From: Planctomycetota bacterium
GTDB lineage: Bacteria; Planctomycetota; Phycisphaerae; Sedimentisphaerales; Anaerobacaceae
Direction: 5' to 3'
Assembly (NCBI GenBank): GCA_017885385.1
Contig: JAFNGF010000103.1
Location: 1 to 33,298, forward strand
Length of the DNA: 33,298 nucleotides
Numbering within the stretch: the first letter of the stretch is position 1; the number at the start of each line of letters is the position of its first letter. The notes beneath the pieces are model-generated. The model ran no database searches and had not been told where the DNA came from. It saw nothing but the letters and a program-made list of their open reading frames with translations. Both the position numbers and the translations under genes were made by a program. Shown here piece after piece: positions 21,874-29,359 of this stretch.

Positions 21874-22752
21874 GTGGAAGAAGCTATTGCTAAAGCTGGT
21901 GCCCTAATCGAGGCGATGGAATACATCCGCAAGTTCCGCGGAAAAATCGTCGTGGTCAAACTCGGCGGCAGCGTGCTGGATGATACTATCCTGCAAAAAA
22001 AGATGCTGACCGAAATCGCATTTATGAGCACGGTTGGAATGCAGCCAATCATCGTTCACGGCGGCGGAAAAGCCATCACCAAGGCGATGAACCAGGCCGG
22101 CCTTGAGCCTGTGTGGGTGCAGGGCCGCCGATACACCGACGAGCGGACCCTCAACATCGCAGAGCATACGCTGGTGCACAAAATCAATACGCCCATCTGC
22201 ACGACACTGGCTGAGCTCGGCTGCAAGCCGATGGGACTGCACTCCTTGAGTAGCTGCGTGCTGTTTGCAGAAGCCCTCAGATTGGCGGGCGAAAACGGTC
22301 GCAAAATCGACCTCGGACTGGTCGGGCAAATAATCGCGGTAAATGCGGAGCTTCTAAAGACGCTCTGCGCCGCCGGCAATATACCGGTTATTGCGTCCAT
22401 AGCGCTGGATAAGGCCGGCGGAAAACTAAACGTCAACGCCGATAGCGCCGCCGGCAAAGTAGCGGCAGAAGCGGCTGCTGAAAAACTGGTCGTAGTAAGT
22501 GACACCCACGGAATACGAACGGACATTGAAGACCCGAATAGTTGTGTTTCAAGCGTGAACCAGGAGCAGATTAAAGATATGATCGCCACCGGCATCATCA
22601 CCGACGCGATGCTGCCGAAGGTGGAAGCCTGCCTATCAGCTCTGGACGGCGGCGTGAAAAAGGCCCATATCATCGACGGGCGAATCGAACATTCGCTGCT
22701 ACTAGAAATCTACACCGATAAAGGCATCGGAACGGAAATAGTCAAGAATTAA
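21874..22752 (+). CDS. argB: Acetylglutamate kinase
   Basis: The 292-residue enzyme phosphorylates N-acetylglutamate, the second step of arginine synthesis. The amino-acid-kinase fold is marked by VVKLGGSVLDD near 30, IIVHGGGKAIT near 60 and VQGRRYTDERTLN near 80, with NVNADSAAGKVA and LDGGVKKAHIIDGR later. The N-terminal helix before the core (AGALIEAMEYIRKFRGK) matches the extra helix of hexameric, arginine-inhibited kinases, so feedback control by arginine is likely (inference from known family members). The start is a GTG with AGGA 9 nt upstream; no closer ATG fits. It is the first gene of an operon with argD and argF. The argC, argJ, argG and argH genes are not in the window. Confidence 0.95.
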   Translation: MEEAIAKAGALIEAMEYIRKFRGKIVVVKLGGSVLDDTILQKKMLTEIAFMSTVGMQPIIVHGGGKAITKAMNQAGLEPVWVQGRRYTDERTLNIAEHTLVHKINTPICTTLAELGCKPMGLHSLSSCVLFAEALRLAGENGRKIDLGLVGQIIAVNAELLKTLCAAGNIPVIASIALDKAGGKLNVNADSAAGKVAAEAAAEKLVVVSDTHGIRTDIEDPNSCVSSVNQEQIKDMIATGIITDAMLPKVEACLSALDGGVKKAHIIDGRIEHSLLLEIYTDKGIGTEIVKN

Positions 22753-22789
22753 CCGCAGAAAGCACAGAGACCACAGAGAAGGAAAAGTA

Positions 22790-23974
22790 ATGACAACGCA
22801 GGAAACAGTTGAGCTGTTTGATAAATACGTAATCAGCAATTATAAACGGCTGCCGCGGGTTATCGTTAAGGGCGAAGGCTGCTGGCTGTATGACGCCGAC
22901 GGCAACAAAATACTGGATATGTTTCCCGGCTGGGCGGTCAGCGGCATCGGACACTGTCACCCAAAGGTTGTTGATGCTATCCGCAATCAGGCGGCAGAGC
23001 TTCTGCACATCGACAACACGTTTTGCTCCGAGCCGCAGGGAAAATTGGCGCAGCTTCTGAGTGAGCGGGCGTTCGGCGGCAAGTGCTTTTTCTGCAACAG
23101 CGGCGCCGAGGCAAACGAGGCGGCCCTAAAATTGGCACGCCTGCACACCGCGCAGCAAAAATATAAATTTATTACCTTTGAAGGCAGCTTTCACGGGAGG
23201 ACCTTTGCCACGGTGACGGCGACCGCTCAGCCAAAGTACCACGAAGGATTTCTGCCGTTGCTGCCCGGCTTCATTTACGCGCCGTTTAACGATGTAGCCG
23301 CGCTGGAGTCGGCATTTAGCGATGAGGTCGCAGCAGTTATGGTCGAGCCTATACAAGGCGAGGGCGGAATAAATATTGCCGCCGCCGAGTTCTTGCGGGC
23401 GATTCGCTGCCTTTGCGACGAAAATGGAGCGGTGATGATTCTGGATGAAGTTCAGACCGGCATCGGCAGAACCGGCAAATGGTTCGCCTATCAGCATTTC
23501 GATGTCGAGCCCGATATTATAACTATGGCAAAGGCGTTGGGCGGCGGCGTGGCTATCGGAGCTATGATGGCTAAAGAAGAAATCGCCGCCTCACTGACTC
23601 CAGGCACACACGCTTCCACTTTCGGGGGCAACTGCCTGGCCTGCGCCGCGGGCATCGCCGTCATCGAGGCGATAGAAGAAGATAGTCTGCTGCAAAACGC
23701 CGCCGAGCTTGGCCAATATGCTAAAGACAAGCTCCTCGAATTGAAGCAAAAGCATTTCATCATTGATAGCATCCGCGGCATCGGCTTGATGATTGGCGTG
23801 CAGTTGACCAAGCCCGGCAAGGAAATAGTCGACAAGTGTCTGGAGAAAGGCTTGCGCATAAACTGCACTAACGAGACTGTGCTGCGGTTTATGCCGCCGA
23901 TGATCGTAACGAAGGACCAAATCGACCAGGCCGTTGACATTCTGGATGCGGCCCTGACCGAGAGCTGCAAATGA
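22790..23974 (+). CDS. argD: Acetylornithine aminotransferase (class III PLP enzyme)
   Basis: The 394-residue transaminase converts N-acetylglutamate semialdehyde to N-acetylornithine with glutamate as amino donor. Features in order are FPGWAVSGIGHCHPKV, the PLP phosphate-binding FCNSGAEANEAALKLAR near 101, FEGSFHGRT near 130, ILDEVQTGIGRTGK near 217 and the Schiff-base lysine at about 248 in TMAKALGGG. AAGGAAAAG lies just before the ATG. Its place between argB and argF settles the role as ArgD rather than ornithine or GABA aminotransferase, although dual use for lysine synthesis (DapC) is common in this family. The 37 bp after argB contain ACCACAGAGAAGG, part of a common intergenic repeat type. 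Its stop overlaps the argF start (ATGA), so the two genes are translationally coupled. Confidence 0.95.
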   Translation: MTTQETVELFDKYVISNYKRLPRVIVKGEGCWLYDADGNKILDMFPGWAVSGIGHCHPKVVDAIRNQAAELLHIDNTFCSEPQGKLAQLLSERAFGGKCFFCNSGAEANEAALKLARLHTAQQKYKFITFEGSFHGRTFATVTATAQPKYHEGFLPLLPGFIYAPFNDVAALESAFSDEVAAVMVEPIQGEGGINIAAAEFLRAIRCLCDENGAVMILDEVQTGIGRTGKWFAYQHFDVEPDIITMAKALGGGVAIGAMMAKEEIAASLTPGTHASTFGGNCLACAAGIAVIEAIEEDSLLQNAAELGQYAKDKLLELKQKHFIIDSIRGIGLMIGVQLTKPGKEIVDKCLEKGLRINCTNETVLRFMPPMIVTKDQIDQAVDILDAALTESCK

Positions 23975-24882
23975 AAGATTTTATATCCATAAATGATTTT
24001 TCCCCTGAGCAGCTAAAAGAGCTGCTGGCCGAAAGCAGCCAGTTGAAGAGACTATACAAATCCGGCGGGCGAGATTTGTGCCTTACGGGCAAGACTCTGG
24101 CAATGCTGTTTGAAAAGCCCAGCCTGCGAACCAGGATCAGCTTCGAGGTGGCAATGACGGATCTCGGCGGCAACGCTATCTACATCAGACCCGAAGACAT
24201 CGGCGGCATCCGCAAGCAGGAGCCGATAAAAGACATCGCACGGGTGCTCAGCCGATATGTTGACGGCATAGTGCTGCGCACCTTCGAGCACAGCGCCGTC
24301 ACAGAATTAGCTGCGTTCGCAGCGGCGCCGGTAATAAACGCGCTGACGGACTGGTCGCATCCCTGCCAGGCGATGGCGGACGCGCTTACCATTAGCGAGC
24401 ATTGCGGGCGGATAGAAGGCGTAAAAATCGCCTTCATCGGCGACGGCAATAACGTAGCCCGGTCGCTTGCCTTTGCCAGCGCCAAGCTGGGCATCAAAAT
24501 GGTTATTGCCTCACCGGCTCGCTACGAGCTCGACGCCGATACGATCAATAAAGCAAATCAGGTCTCGGCAGGCAGCGTTCAGCAAATCAACGACCCCGCT
24601 GCGGCGGTTCGTGACGCCGAGGTAATCTATACCGATACCTGGGTGAGCATGGGCCAGGAAAAAGAAAAGCAGAAACGTATCGCAGATTTTGCCGGCTTCC
24701 AGGTCAATTCGGAGCTGCTCAAATCCGCACCGCCAGATGCCAAGATTATGCACTGCCTGCCCGCCTATCGCGGCTTTGAAATCACCGACGAAGCCGCCGA
24801 GTCAGCCAACTCCATCATATTCGACCAGGCCGAAAACCGCCTGCACTTCCAGCGGGCTTTATTAAAGAAACTTATGGCCTGA
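23971..24882 (+). CDS. argF: Ornithine carbamoyltransferase
   Basis: The 303-residue enzyme joins carbamoyl phosphate and ornithine to give citrulline. The carbamoyl-phosphate site is SLRTR at 51-55 (the family STRTR) and HPCQ at 130-133; the ornithine site shows DTWVSMGQE near 222 and HCLPAYRG at 261-268. HCLPA and DxxxSMG mark the ornithine enzyme rather than aspartate carbamoyltransferase or the N-acetylornithine variant. The length is normal. Its ATG overlaps the argD stop by four bases, so it is translated by coupling. A hairpin element follows 40 bp later and may help end the transcript, since no intrinsic terminator is present. Confidence 0.95.
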   Translation: MKDFISINDFSPEQLKELLAESSQLKRLYKSGGRDLCLTGKTLAMLFEKPSLRTRISFEVAMTDLGGNAIYIRPEDIGGIRKQEPIKDIARVLSRYVDGIVLRTFEHSAVTELAAFAAAPVINALTDWSHPCQAMADALTISEHCGRIEGVKIAFIGDGNNVARSLAFASAKLGIKMVIASPARYELDADTINKANQVSAGSVQQINDPAAAVRDAEVIYTDTWVSMGQEKEKQKRIADFAGFQVNSELLKSAPPDAKIMHCLPAYRGFEITDEAAESANSIIFDQAENRLHFQRALLKKLMA

Positions 24883-24920
24883 CAAGACCGCGCGCGCAAA
24901 AATTACTGCTCGTGTAGCGA

Positions 24921-24979
24921 CCCCACGTAAAACGCGGGGCTAAACACTATTTAGCCTGCGGTTTCACCGCAGGTTTCAT
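24921..24979. repeat. Double hairpin element between argF and the convergent gene
   Basis: CCCCACGTAAAACGCGGGG is followed by GCTAAAC, then ATTTAGC and CCTGCGGTTTCACCGCAGG with GTTTC. The two hairpins face each other through GCTAAA/TTTAGC. On the minus strand the second reads GAAACC-hairpin-GGCTAAA, the same frame of bases as the element at 21702. It abuts the stop codon of the Tyr-rich secreted protein. Confidence 0.7.
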
Positions 24980-25791
24980 CCCTGGTCACAGAGTTTTAAT
25001 TTCGCCAGTATCTCCTGGGCGTCCGCCGATTCTATCTGATAAATTTTGCCTCCTTGTTGTCTGAATTGCCGGCCAAAGTCGCTACACATTTGTCTATATT
25101 TTTCGTAAATATTCTTTTTGTAGCCCGAGTCCTGAGTAACGACCTGTACCTCTGCGGGGTTCCAGTACTTTATCAATAGGTTCTTATTCTTGAGCAGAAA
25201 GTCGGCGCTTACCATCCTGTCGCCTATTCTCAGAACTCTGTTCATTTGAAAATCTGCATTCTTGCCGGCCAGATATTGGCGAATTACCTCTCCGCCGTCG
25301 ATGTCTGTGGTCGCAGCTGCTTCTTGCCGGTCGGTCCTGGATGCCTTTAACCTCTCATTACGAGCCTTTAAATTCTCCTCGTATTTCTGCCTCATCCGGT
25401 AGTACAACAAGTCGGCAGACTCGTCACTGCTGACATACCCGGAGCGGCGAGTGTCACAGTCACCCGCACCAGACTGCCTGTAGCCCAAGGCATAATCCGA
25501 GTAGGAGGACCCGGACCAATAGTCACTAACCAAACCAGAAGGGTATTTGTAGCTGAAAGCATAAGGCGAGTACTGAACCCAGTAGGGAATCAAGCCCGAA
25601 CGGCCGTAGCCAAAAGCATACGGAGAGTAACGAAGCTCGCCGGAAATCAGGCCTGATGGATATTTGTAGCTGAAAGCATAAGGCGAGTAGCGAGTACGAT
25701 AACGCAGCGGAATGCGACCGGAGTAATAAGCGTTAGCTACGCTGGGCAGCAGCGTCAAAACTATTATTGTCAGCGTTGAAATCCTTTTCAT
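24976..25791 (-). CDS. Secreted Tyr-rich protein with SPYAF tandem repeats
   Basis: The 271-residue product starts with a clear signal peptide (MKRISTLTIIVLTLLPSVANA). Residues about 25-90 hold roughly three tandem copies of a unit near 20 residues long with core YSPYAFSYKYPSGLIS, plus a partial fourth (YSDYALGYRQSG). A helical charged region follows (MRQKYEENLKARNERLK), then a folded C-terminal domain of about 110 residues containing IGDRMVSADFLLKNKNLLIKYW, rich in Lys and Gln. No enzymatic motif is recognised. Repeats of this SPYAF/SGL type are, to my recollection, seen in other planctomycete exoproteins of unknown role. The start is firm: AAGGAG lies 7 nt before the ATG. It is monocistronic, and its upstream leader is unusual (see 25815-25969). 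Confidence 0.8.
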   Translation of the reverse strand: MKRISTLTIIVLTLLPSVANAYYSGRIPLRYRTRYSPYAFSYKYPSGLISGELRYSPYAFGYGRSGLIPYWVQYSPYAFSYKYPSGLVSDYWSGSSYSDYALGYRQSGAGDCDTRRSGYVSSDESADLLYYRMRQKYEENLKARNERLKASRTDRQEAAATTDIDGGEVIRQYLAGKNADFQMNRVLRIGDRMVSADFLLKNKNLLIKYWNPAEVQVVTQDSGYKKNIYEKYRQMCSDFGRQFRQQGGKIYQIESADAQEILAKLKLCDQG

Positions 25792-25814
25792 TTTAGTTCT
25801 CCTTCCGTGTCAAG

Positions 25815-25969
25815 GACGCCGTTTTTCCAGGTTTTTCCTGCAATCACCTCCTCTGTAAAAACGTGGTGGTTTCCCCACAAACCGGACCTTCTTTCGAGCA
25901 TTCGCGCTCACTGAGTAATTTCTTCCTGCAATCACCTCCTTTCGTGAAAAAAACTTCGCGCGGCGTCAA
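25815..25969 (-). promoter_or_regulatory. Leader with two copies of an extended Shine-Dalgarno-like 18-mer
   Basis: On the minus strand AGGAGGTGATTGCAGGAA occurs twice, at 25925-25942 and 25835-25852, 90 bp apart and upstream of the real ribosome site of the SPYAF gene. The first ten bases match the complement of the 16S rRNA 3' end. GACGCCG (25963-25969) and CGGCGTC (25815-25821) could close a domain around both copies, and GAGC-gcgaat-GCTC and GTGG-ggaaa-CCAC hairpins lie between them. A TATAAT box at 26027-26032 would start RNA just upstream. No known riboswitch class was recognised. Confidence 0.5.
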
Positions 25970-26947
25970 GATAACCGGTAACACCTTTCCGGCTTCACCC
26001 TACCCCCTTGATCTGAGTCGAACATCATTATAAGCCTTTTTGCTCGTCTTGACGAGGAATATTATCGGTCTTTTTGAAATTTTCTTGCAAAATTGCCGTC
26101 CAGCCGGCAATGGCAATGTGGGATCTGCCCATCATATCTTAACTGGAAGGGCTAAATCACTACCCTTATGTGGCGTGAATTTGCGTTCTGGCAGAGCCAA
26201 TACATACAAGCACACCTACCAGCAAACTACTATCATTAAGCCTTCAGCTCAAGCTGCTCAAGAACGAGCCGGTCTGAGGACATCGTCAATACCCTTGTTT
26301 GCTGCAATGCCACGGGACTGCCTTTGCGATGAAGACACGCCCGTAAGAGTGCTCAGCAAGAAATAAATGCCAAAAACCTTAGAGATAATTCTGACCCCGA
26401 CGGGCTTCAATATCCTATAATCACTTCGTTCTTAGGCCGCCAAGGAGCATAACAGAAAAAATGCCGGCCACTTTCAAAAATTTCTCCGGCTCGCTCTTGA
26501 CTTTTGTGAACTATTAGGATAGACTTATTGCTGTAAATCGTTCCGGGGGGCGTAATCGGAATGGGGGGTGTTCTTAAGTTTTCCTCTGCTGGACACCCAC
26601 GCAAAATTGTGTGTCACTTGAGCGTACAGATTCAAGTGCGATCTGCCGTGTAAGTTTTGACGGATCAAAAATCGCGACAGGGTAAGGCTGTTGCTCTGAC
26701 GTAAACTGCTATGACTATGCCTGCATTTACCGGTATCTGACTACCCGGCGATCAAATGGGGGCGATTGCTGCAAAGCAATGTTTCAAGCAGAAAAGGCAG
26801 CAACCAAAGACAATGACTGTGATTCGTTGCGTGTGATTCGTCGGCTGTCACCCAAGCGGCGAGTCACGAAGAGAGCTAACAGAGCAATTGGGGCTGCTGT
26901 GAGTGGCCAGCAACCTAAAAAATTATTATCGCAAAAGAGGTGAAAAA
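25970..26947. other. About 1 kb without a convincing gene
   Basis: A 108-codon frame at 26040-26366 (+) and a 65-codon frame at 26407-26604 (-) lack ribosome sites, known motifs or clear coding bias, so I do not call them. The stretch holds a -10-like TATAAT on the minus strand (26027-26032), a plus-strand promoter (26497-26525), a GGGTGTTC...GGACACCC inverted pair near 26565-26600 and an ATTGCT-gcaa-AGCAAT hairpin near 26764. It may be degraded coding DNA plus a long leader of the following PEP-CTERM gene. Confidence 0.5.
26497..26525 (+). promoter_or_regulatory. Promoter upstream of the first PEP-CTERM gene
   Basis: TTGACT, a 17-bp spacer and TAGACT. If it serves the gene at 26948 the leader is about 415 nt, unusually long; it may instead drive an unrecognised small RNA. 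Confidence 0.5.
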
Positions 26948-27706
26948 ATGAAGATGATGAAAGTAGCAAAAAGTCTGTGTGCGGTGCTTGTCCTGACTTT
27001 GCCGTGTCTGGCCGCACAAGCCGTATCGCCCGGCACCGTGGACATAGTACATTCCGGTTACGGCGCTTATGACCAAGCCGGCGTCGCGGTTTGGGGCGCG
27101 GGCCAAGAGGGCACAGCCATGTACGGTGGGCTGTATATGCTGAATAAGACAGCCGGAACGGGCCAAGGCACTACTTGGCCGAACGGCCTGATCGGCGGCC
27201 TCTGCATTGAATTGCACGAGCCGGCACCTGCCAGCACGTTCACCTACGATGTAGCCATGCCCAAAGATGCGTACAACAGTTTTCTCGAGGGGTCAATAGG
27301 CGCCGGCAAGGCCAATTATCTTAGCGAATTATGGGGCAGATTCTTCAAGCCGGCCTGGGCCGGCAGCGGACCATTTTCTCCCCAGCAAAACAGCAACGCC
27401 GAAGCCTTTGCCACCGCTGTATGGGAAATCATATATGAAGACCTTCCCACGTCACCGGCAGGCTGGGACGTCACAGTTGACGGTACAGCTTGCACCCGTG
27501 GCTTCCGTTCCGAAGGCGCCAATACAACCCTGGCAAATAGCTGGCTGCACAGTCTGACAGGTTGCGGCCCGAAGGCAGACCTGCGAGCCTTTGTTTATGA
27601 TGGAAAGCAAGACTACATCGTACAGGTGCCCGAGCCGGCAACAATAGTCCTGCTTGGCTTCGGTGGGGTAGTGAGCCTGCTGAGCAGGAGAAAGAGAGCC
27701 TGGTAG
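26948..27706 (+). CDS. PEP-CTERM protein with thioester-domain-like core
   Basis: Started at 26948 (GAGGTG 6 nt upstream; the ORF-track start is 45 nt too early), the protein has 252 residues. A signal peptide (MKVAKSLCAVLVLTLPCLAAQA) leads to a globular domain and a C-terminal sorting signal: VPEPATIVLLGFGGVVSLLS, then RRKRAW. PEP-CTERM tails are cut by an exosortase, which ties the protein to the cell surface or to exopolysaccharide export; no exosortase gene is in the window. The core pattern GLCIELHEP ... TFTYDV ... FATAVWEIIYE resembles the Cys and (A)IWEI blocks of thioester-type adhesin domains in other PEP-CTERM proteins. Here the Gln expected before AVWEI is Ala, so an internal thioester is doubtful. 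It precedes a second, unrelated PEP-CTERM gene. Confidence 0.82.
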   Translation: MKMMKVAKSLCAVLVLTLPCLAAQAVSPGTVDIVHSGYGAYDQAGVAVWGAGQEGTAMYGGLYMLNKTAGTGQGTTWPNGLIGGLCIELHEPAPASTFTYDVAMPKDAYNSFLEGSIGAGKANYLSELWGRFFKPAWAGSGPFSPQQNSNAEAFATAVWEIIYEDLPTSPAGWDVTVDGTACTRGFRSEGANTTLANSWLHSLTGCGPKADLRAFVYDGKQDYIVQVPEPATIVLLGFGGVVSLLSRRKRAW

Positions 27707-27996
27707 GCAAAAACGACGGCAAATACAGCCGGTACGCCCGACAGCTCAGCTATGGAATCTTTGTCAACCGGTAAGAAATTCTTGAAATCTAAAAGGTCTT
27801 TGTCAATTCACCCGTGGTCTGGCTAAGAACCAATGTCGGACAATCGCGCAAGAAAGGGGGATGCTTATGATGACAGAAGATCATCGGTGATTAAAAGGAA
27901 TGTTTGCGAGCTTACGGATTGAAAACGTGACCATAATTGCTGCGTAACTTTGCAGTATCAAGAAAAGCAAAATTTAATATTACGGGAGGAAAAGAG

Positions 27997-28593
27997 ATGA
28001 AAAAGTTAGCGGTTGTTCTTATGCTGGTGGGGGTGGTGACGCTTCTGGGCACCGCCGCACAGGCAGGTTTTGTAAATCCTACAGATAGTCCCGGCGCGGC
28101 GCCTTTCACGTGCGAGTTCCCAAGCCCGGTGAATCAGCACAACTGGACATTCGACTACTCCGGACCGTCGCTGACCATGAATGAAGCTATCCACTCAGCG
28201 TCTAAAGACCTGGTGCTCATGAGCGGCCAAACAGACTCAGACCCGACATTTACCGTGGTTAAGACCATCCAGAACACCAGTGGTATCGACTGGACGAGCT
28301 ATATAGTGAGTCTATCCGGCGGCGGCGGGGCGACGTTCGTCGGGGGCAGTGCTAGTGCCGGAGGCAACAAGCTGCAAACGGTGGACTATATACACCCCGC
28401 AGCGATCAAGTTTACCGGGGCGAAGGCGGTCAAAAACGGCGAATTGCTCACGCTTTCGTTTGACATCAATGTTCCTACCTCTGGTTTGTTTAACTTTACA
28501 TTGACACAAGAGCCGATTCCCGAGCCGGCTACAATGGCTCTACTTGGTTTGGGCAGCCTGGGACTATTCTGCCGGCGCAGAGCTCATTGCTGA
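27997..28593 (+). CDS. Small PEP-CTERM protein
   Basis: The 198-residue protein starts at 27997, where GGGAGG lies 7 nt upstream; the longer ORF in the track adds 20 residues without a ribosome site. The signal peptide MKKLAVVLMLVGVVTLLGTA ends in AQA. The middle is beta-rich and of unknown fold (TIQNTSGIDWTSYIVSLSGG, a pattern seen in choice-of-anchor type domains with one Asn-Thr-Ser-Gly strand). The end is the sorting signal IPEPATMALLGLGSLGLF with basic tail CRRRAHC, so it should be exported and processed by exosortase. It has about 290 bp of its own upstream region, in which no strong promoter was found, and is followed by a strong intrinsic terminator, so it ends the transcript. Confidence 0.82.
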   Translation: MKKLAVVLMLVGVVTLLGTAAQAGFVNPTDSPGAAPFTCEFPSPVNQHNWTFDYSGPSLTMNEAIHSASKDLVLMSGQTDSDPTFTVVKTIQNTSGIDWTSYIVSLSGGGGATFVGGSASAGGNKLQTVDYIHPAAIKFTGAKAVKNGELLTLSFDINVPTSGLFNFTLTQEPIPEPATMALLGLGSLGLFCRRRAHC

Positions 28594-28613
28594 CCTAAAG
28601 CCCCCCTCATATC

Positions 28614-28636
28614 GGGTTCCCGTCAAGCGGGAACCC
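28614..28636. repeat. Perfect hairpin GGGTTCCCG-tcaag-CGGGAACCC
   Basis: A 9-bp stem with a 5-nt loop just past the PEP-CTERM stop codon. It has no T-run and shares CCCG-nnnag-CGGG with the palindrome in the GGDEF gene, so it is more likely a dispersed repeat than a terminator. Confidence 0.6.
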
Positions 28637-28643
28637 AGACAAG

Positions 28644-28681
28644 AACGAGCTATGGACTTACTCCCATAGCTCGTTTTTTGT
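28644..28681 (+). terminator. Strong intrinsic terminator after the PEP-CTERM pair
   Basis: AACGAGCTATGG (28644-28655) pairs perfectly with CCATAGCTCGTT (28664-28675) around an 8-nt loop and runs into TTTTTTG. Confidence 0.9.
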
Positions 28682-29181
28682 TTGGGTGAGCCGACAACGG
28701 CAGCTTCATCACAATCGGCGCCGCCGCCAAGCGAAGTAGAAGATGCCCCCGGGATAGAAACAGATTGGGGAATGTCTGCGCAAAAAAAAAGGGGAGACAG
28801 TGACCCCCCCATTATGTGCCACTTGGCTGGTCAGCCTGCCCCCCTTAGAAGAGAAGGAAGGAGTATTATGCGTAATTTTTCCAGAACATGATTGCTCCTT
28901 CATTGCTCCTTCACCTAAAGTATAAACCACTAATCGGCAAAGCCAAAAAATTCTGCCGGAATTTCCGCTTTTTTCGTCCATTTTGTTTTGATTGAAAGAC
29001 CCGCCGACTTGCAGATTTACCTGCTGTGCTGCGCGTGCCGCCCGCCCAACGGCGGGGGGCAGCAGCTCGCTGCGCTGGCCGCGGGGCAGCCCGCCTTGGT
29101 CCTATTTGTTTTATCGGGCGATTGACAAAAACGCCCAGCGCCTGGGCAAAGCACCAATGCAAAAGTCAATGCCCCTTATTC

Positions 29182-29210
29182 TTGACTTTTCGCCCGACCG
29201 AAGGTAATCT
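29182..29210 (+). promoter_or_regulatory. Promoter of gyrA
   Basis: TTGACT, a 17-bp spacer and TAATCT. The predicted start near 29217 gives a leader of about 143 nt that contains several hairpins. Confidence 0.7.
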
Positions 29211-29230
29211 ATGGCCCTGAAGGATACTGT

Positions 29231-29319
29231 CTTGTGGGAATACAAGTGCCTGAATCCGTGTACGGAAGTCCGGCCCCAACAGGTCTAAGGGCAGCGTTTT
29301 GGGCCAGACCAAGCCGGAC
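29231..29319 (+). promoter_or_regulatory. Structured gyrA leader with competing stems
   Basis: CTTGT-gggaat-ACAAG (29231-29246) and TCCGTGTACGGA (29255-29266) precede a larger stem: GTCCGGC (29268-29274) with GCCGGAC (29313-29319), enclosing AGGTCT (29281-29286) with AGACC (29306-29310). GGCCCcAA (29272-29279) can instead pair with TTGGGCC (29299-29305), which excludes the outer stem. No known riboswitch family fits. Confidence 0.45.
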
Positions 29320-29359
29320 AGAATGGGCAAGCCAGAATCATAAATAACGAGATACGGAT

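Larger units (their letters stand above)
28682..29359. other. Noncoding stretch before gyrA with a tiny ORF and gyrA promoter region
   Basis: No substantial gene is supported. A 7-codon frame at 28868-28891 has a strong ribosome site (GAAGGAAGGAG) and is followed by two GCTCCTTC copies that could pair with it. GC-rich sequence follows at 29028-29095, then a GCCCAG-cgc-CTGGGC hairpin (29133-29147), the gyrA promoter and a folded leader. The 69-, 71- and 64-codon frames of the track lack ribosome sites and motifs. Confidence 0.55.

Noticed and set aside
26040-26366. 108-codon plus-strand ORF
   Set aside because: No ribosome site, no recognisable domain, and mixed composition unlike neighbouring genes; probably an accidental open frame.
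26407-26604. 65-codon minus-strand ORF with LIVHKSQERAGEI
   Set aside because: Its end and start match no family I know, it overlaps a plus-strand promoter and it has no ribosome site.
28989-29220. ORFs of 64-83 codons before gyrA
   Set aside because: GC-rich palindromic DNA gives open frames in several phases; none has a ribosome site or a known motif.
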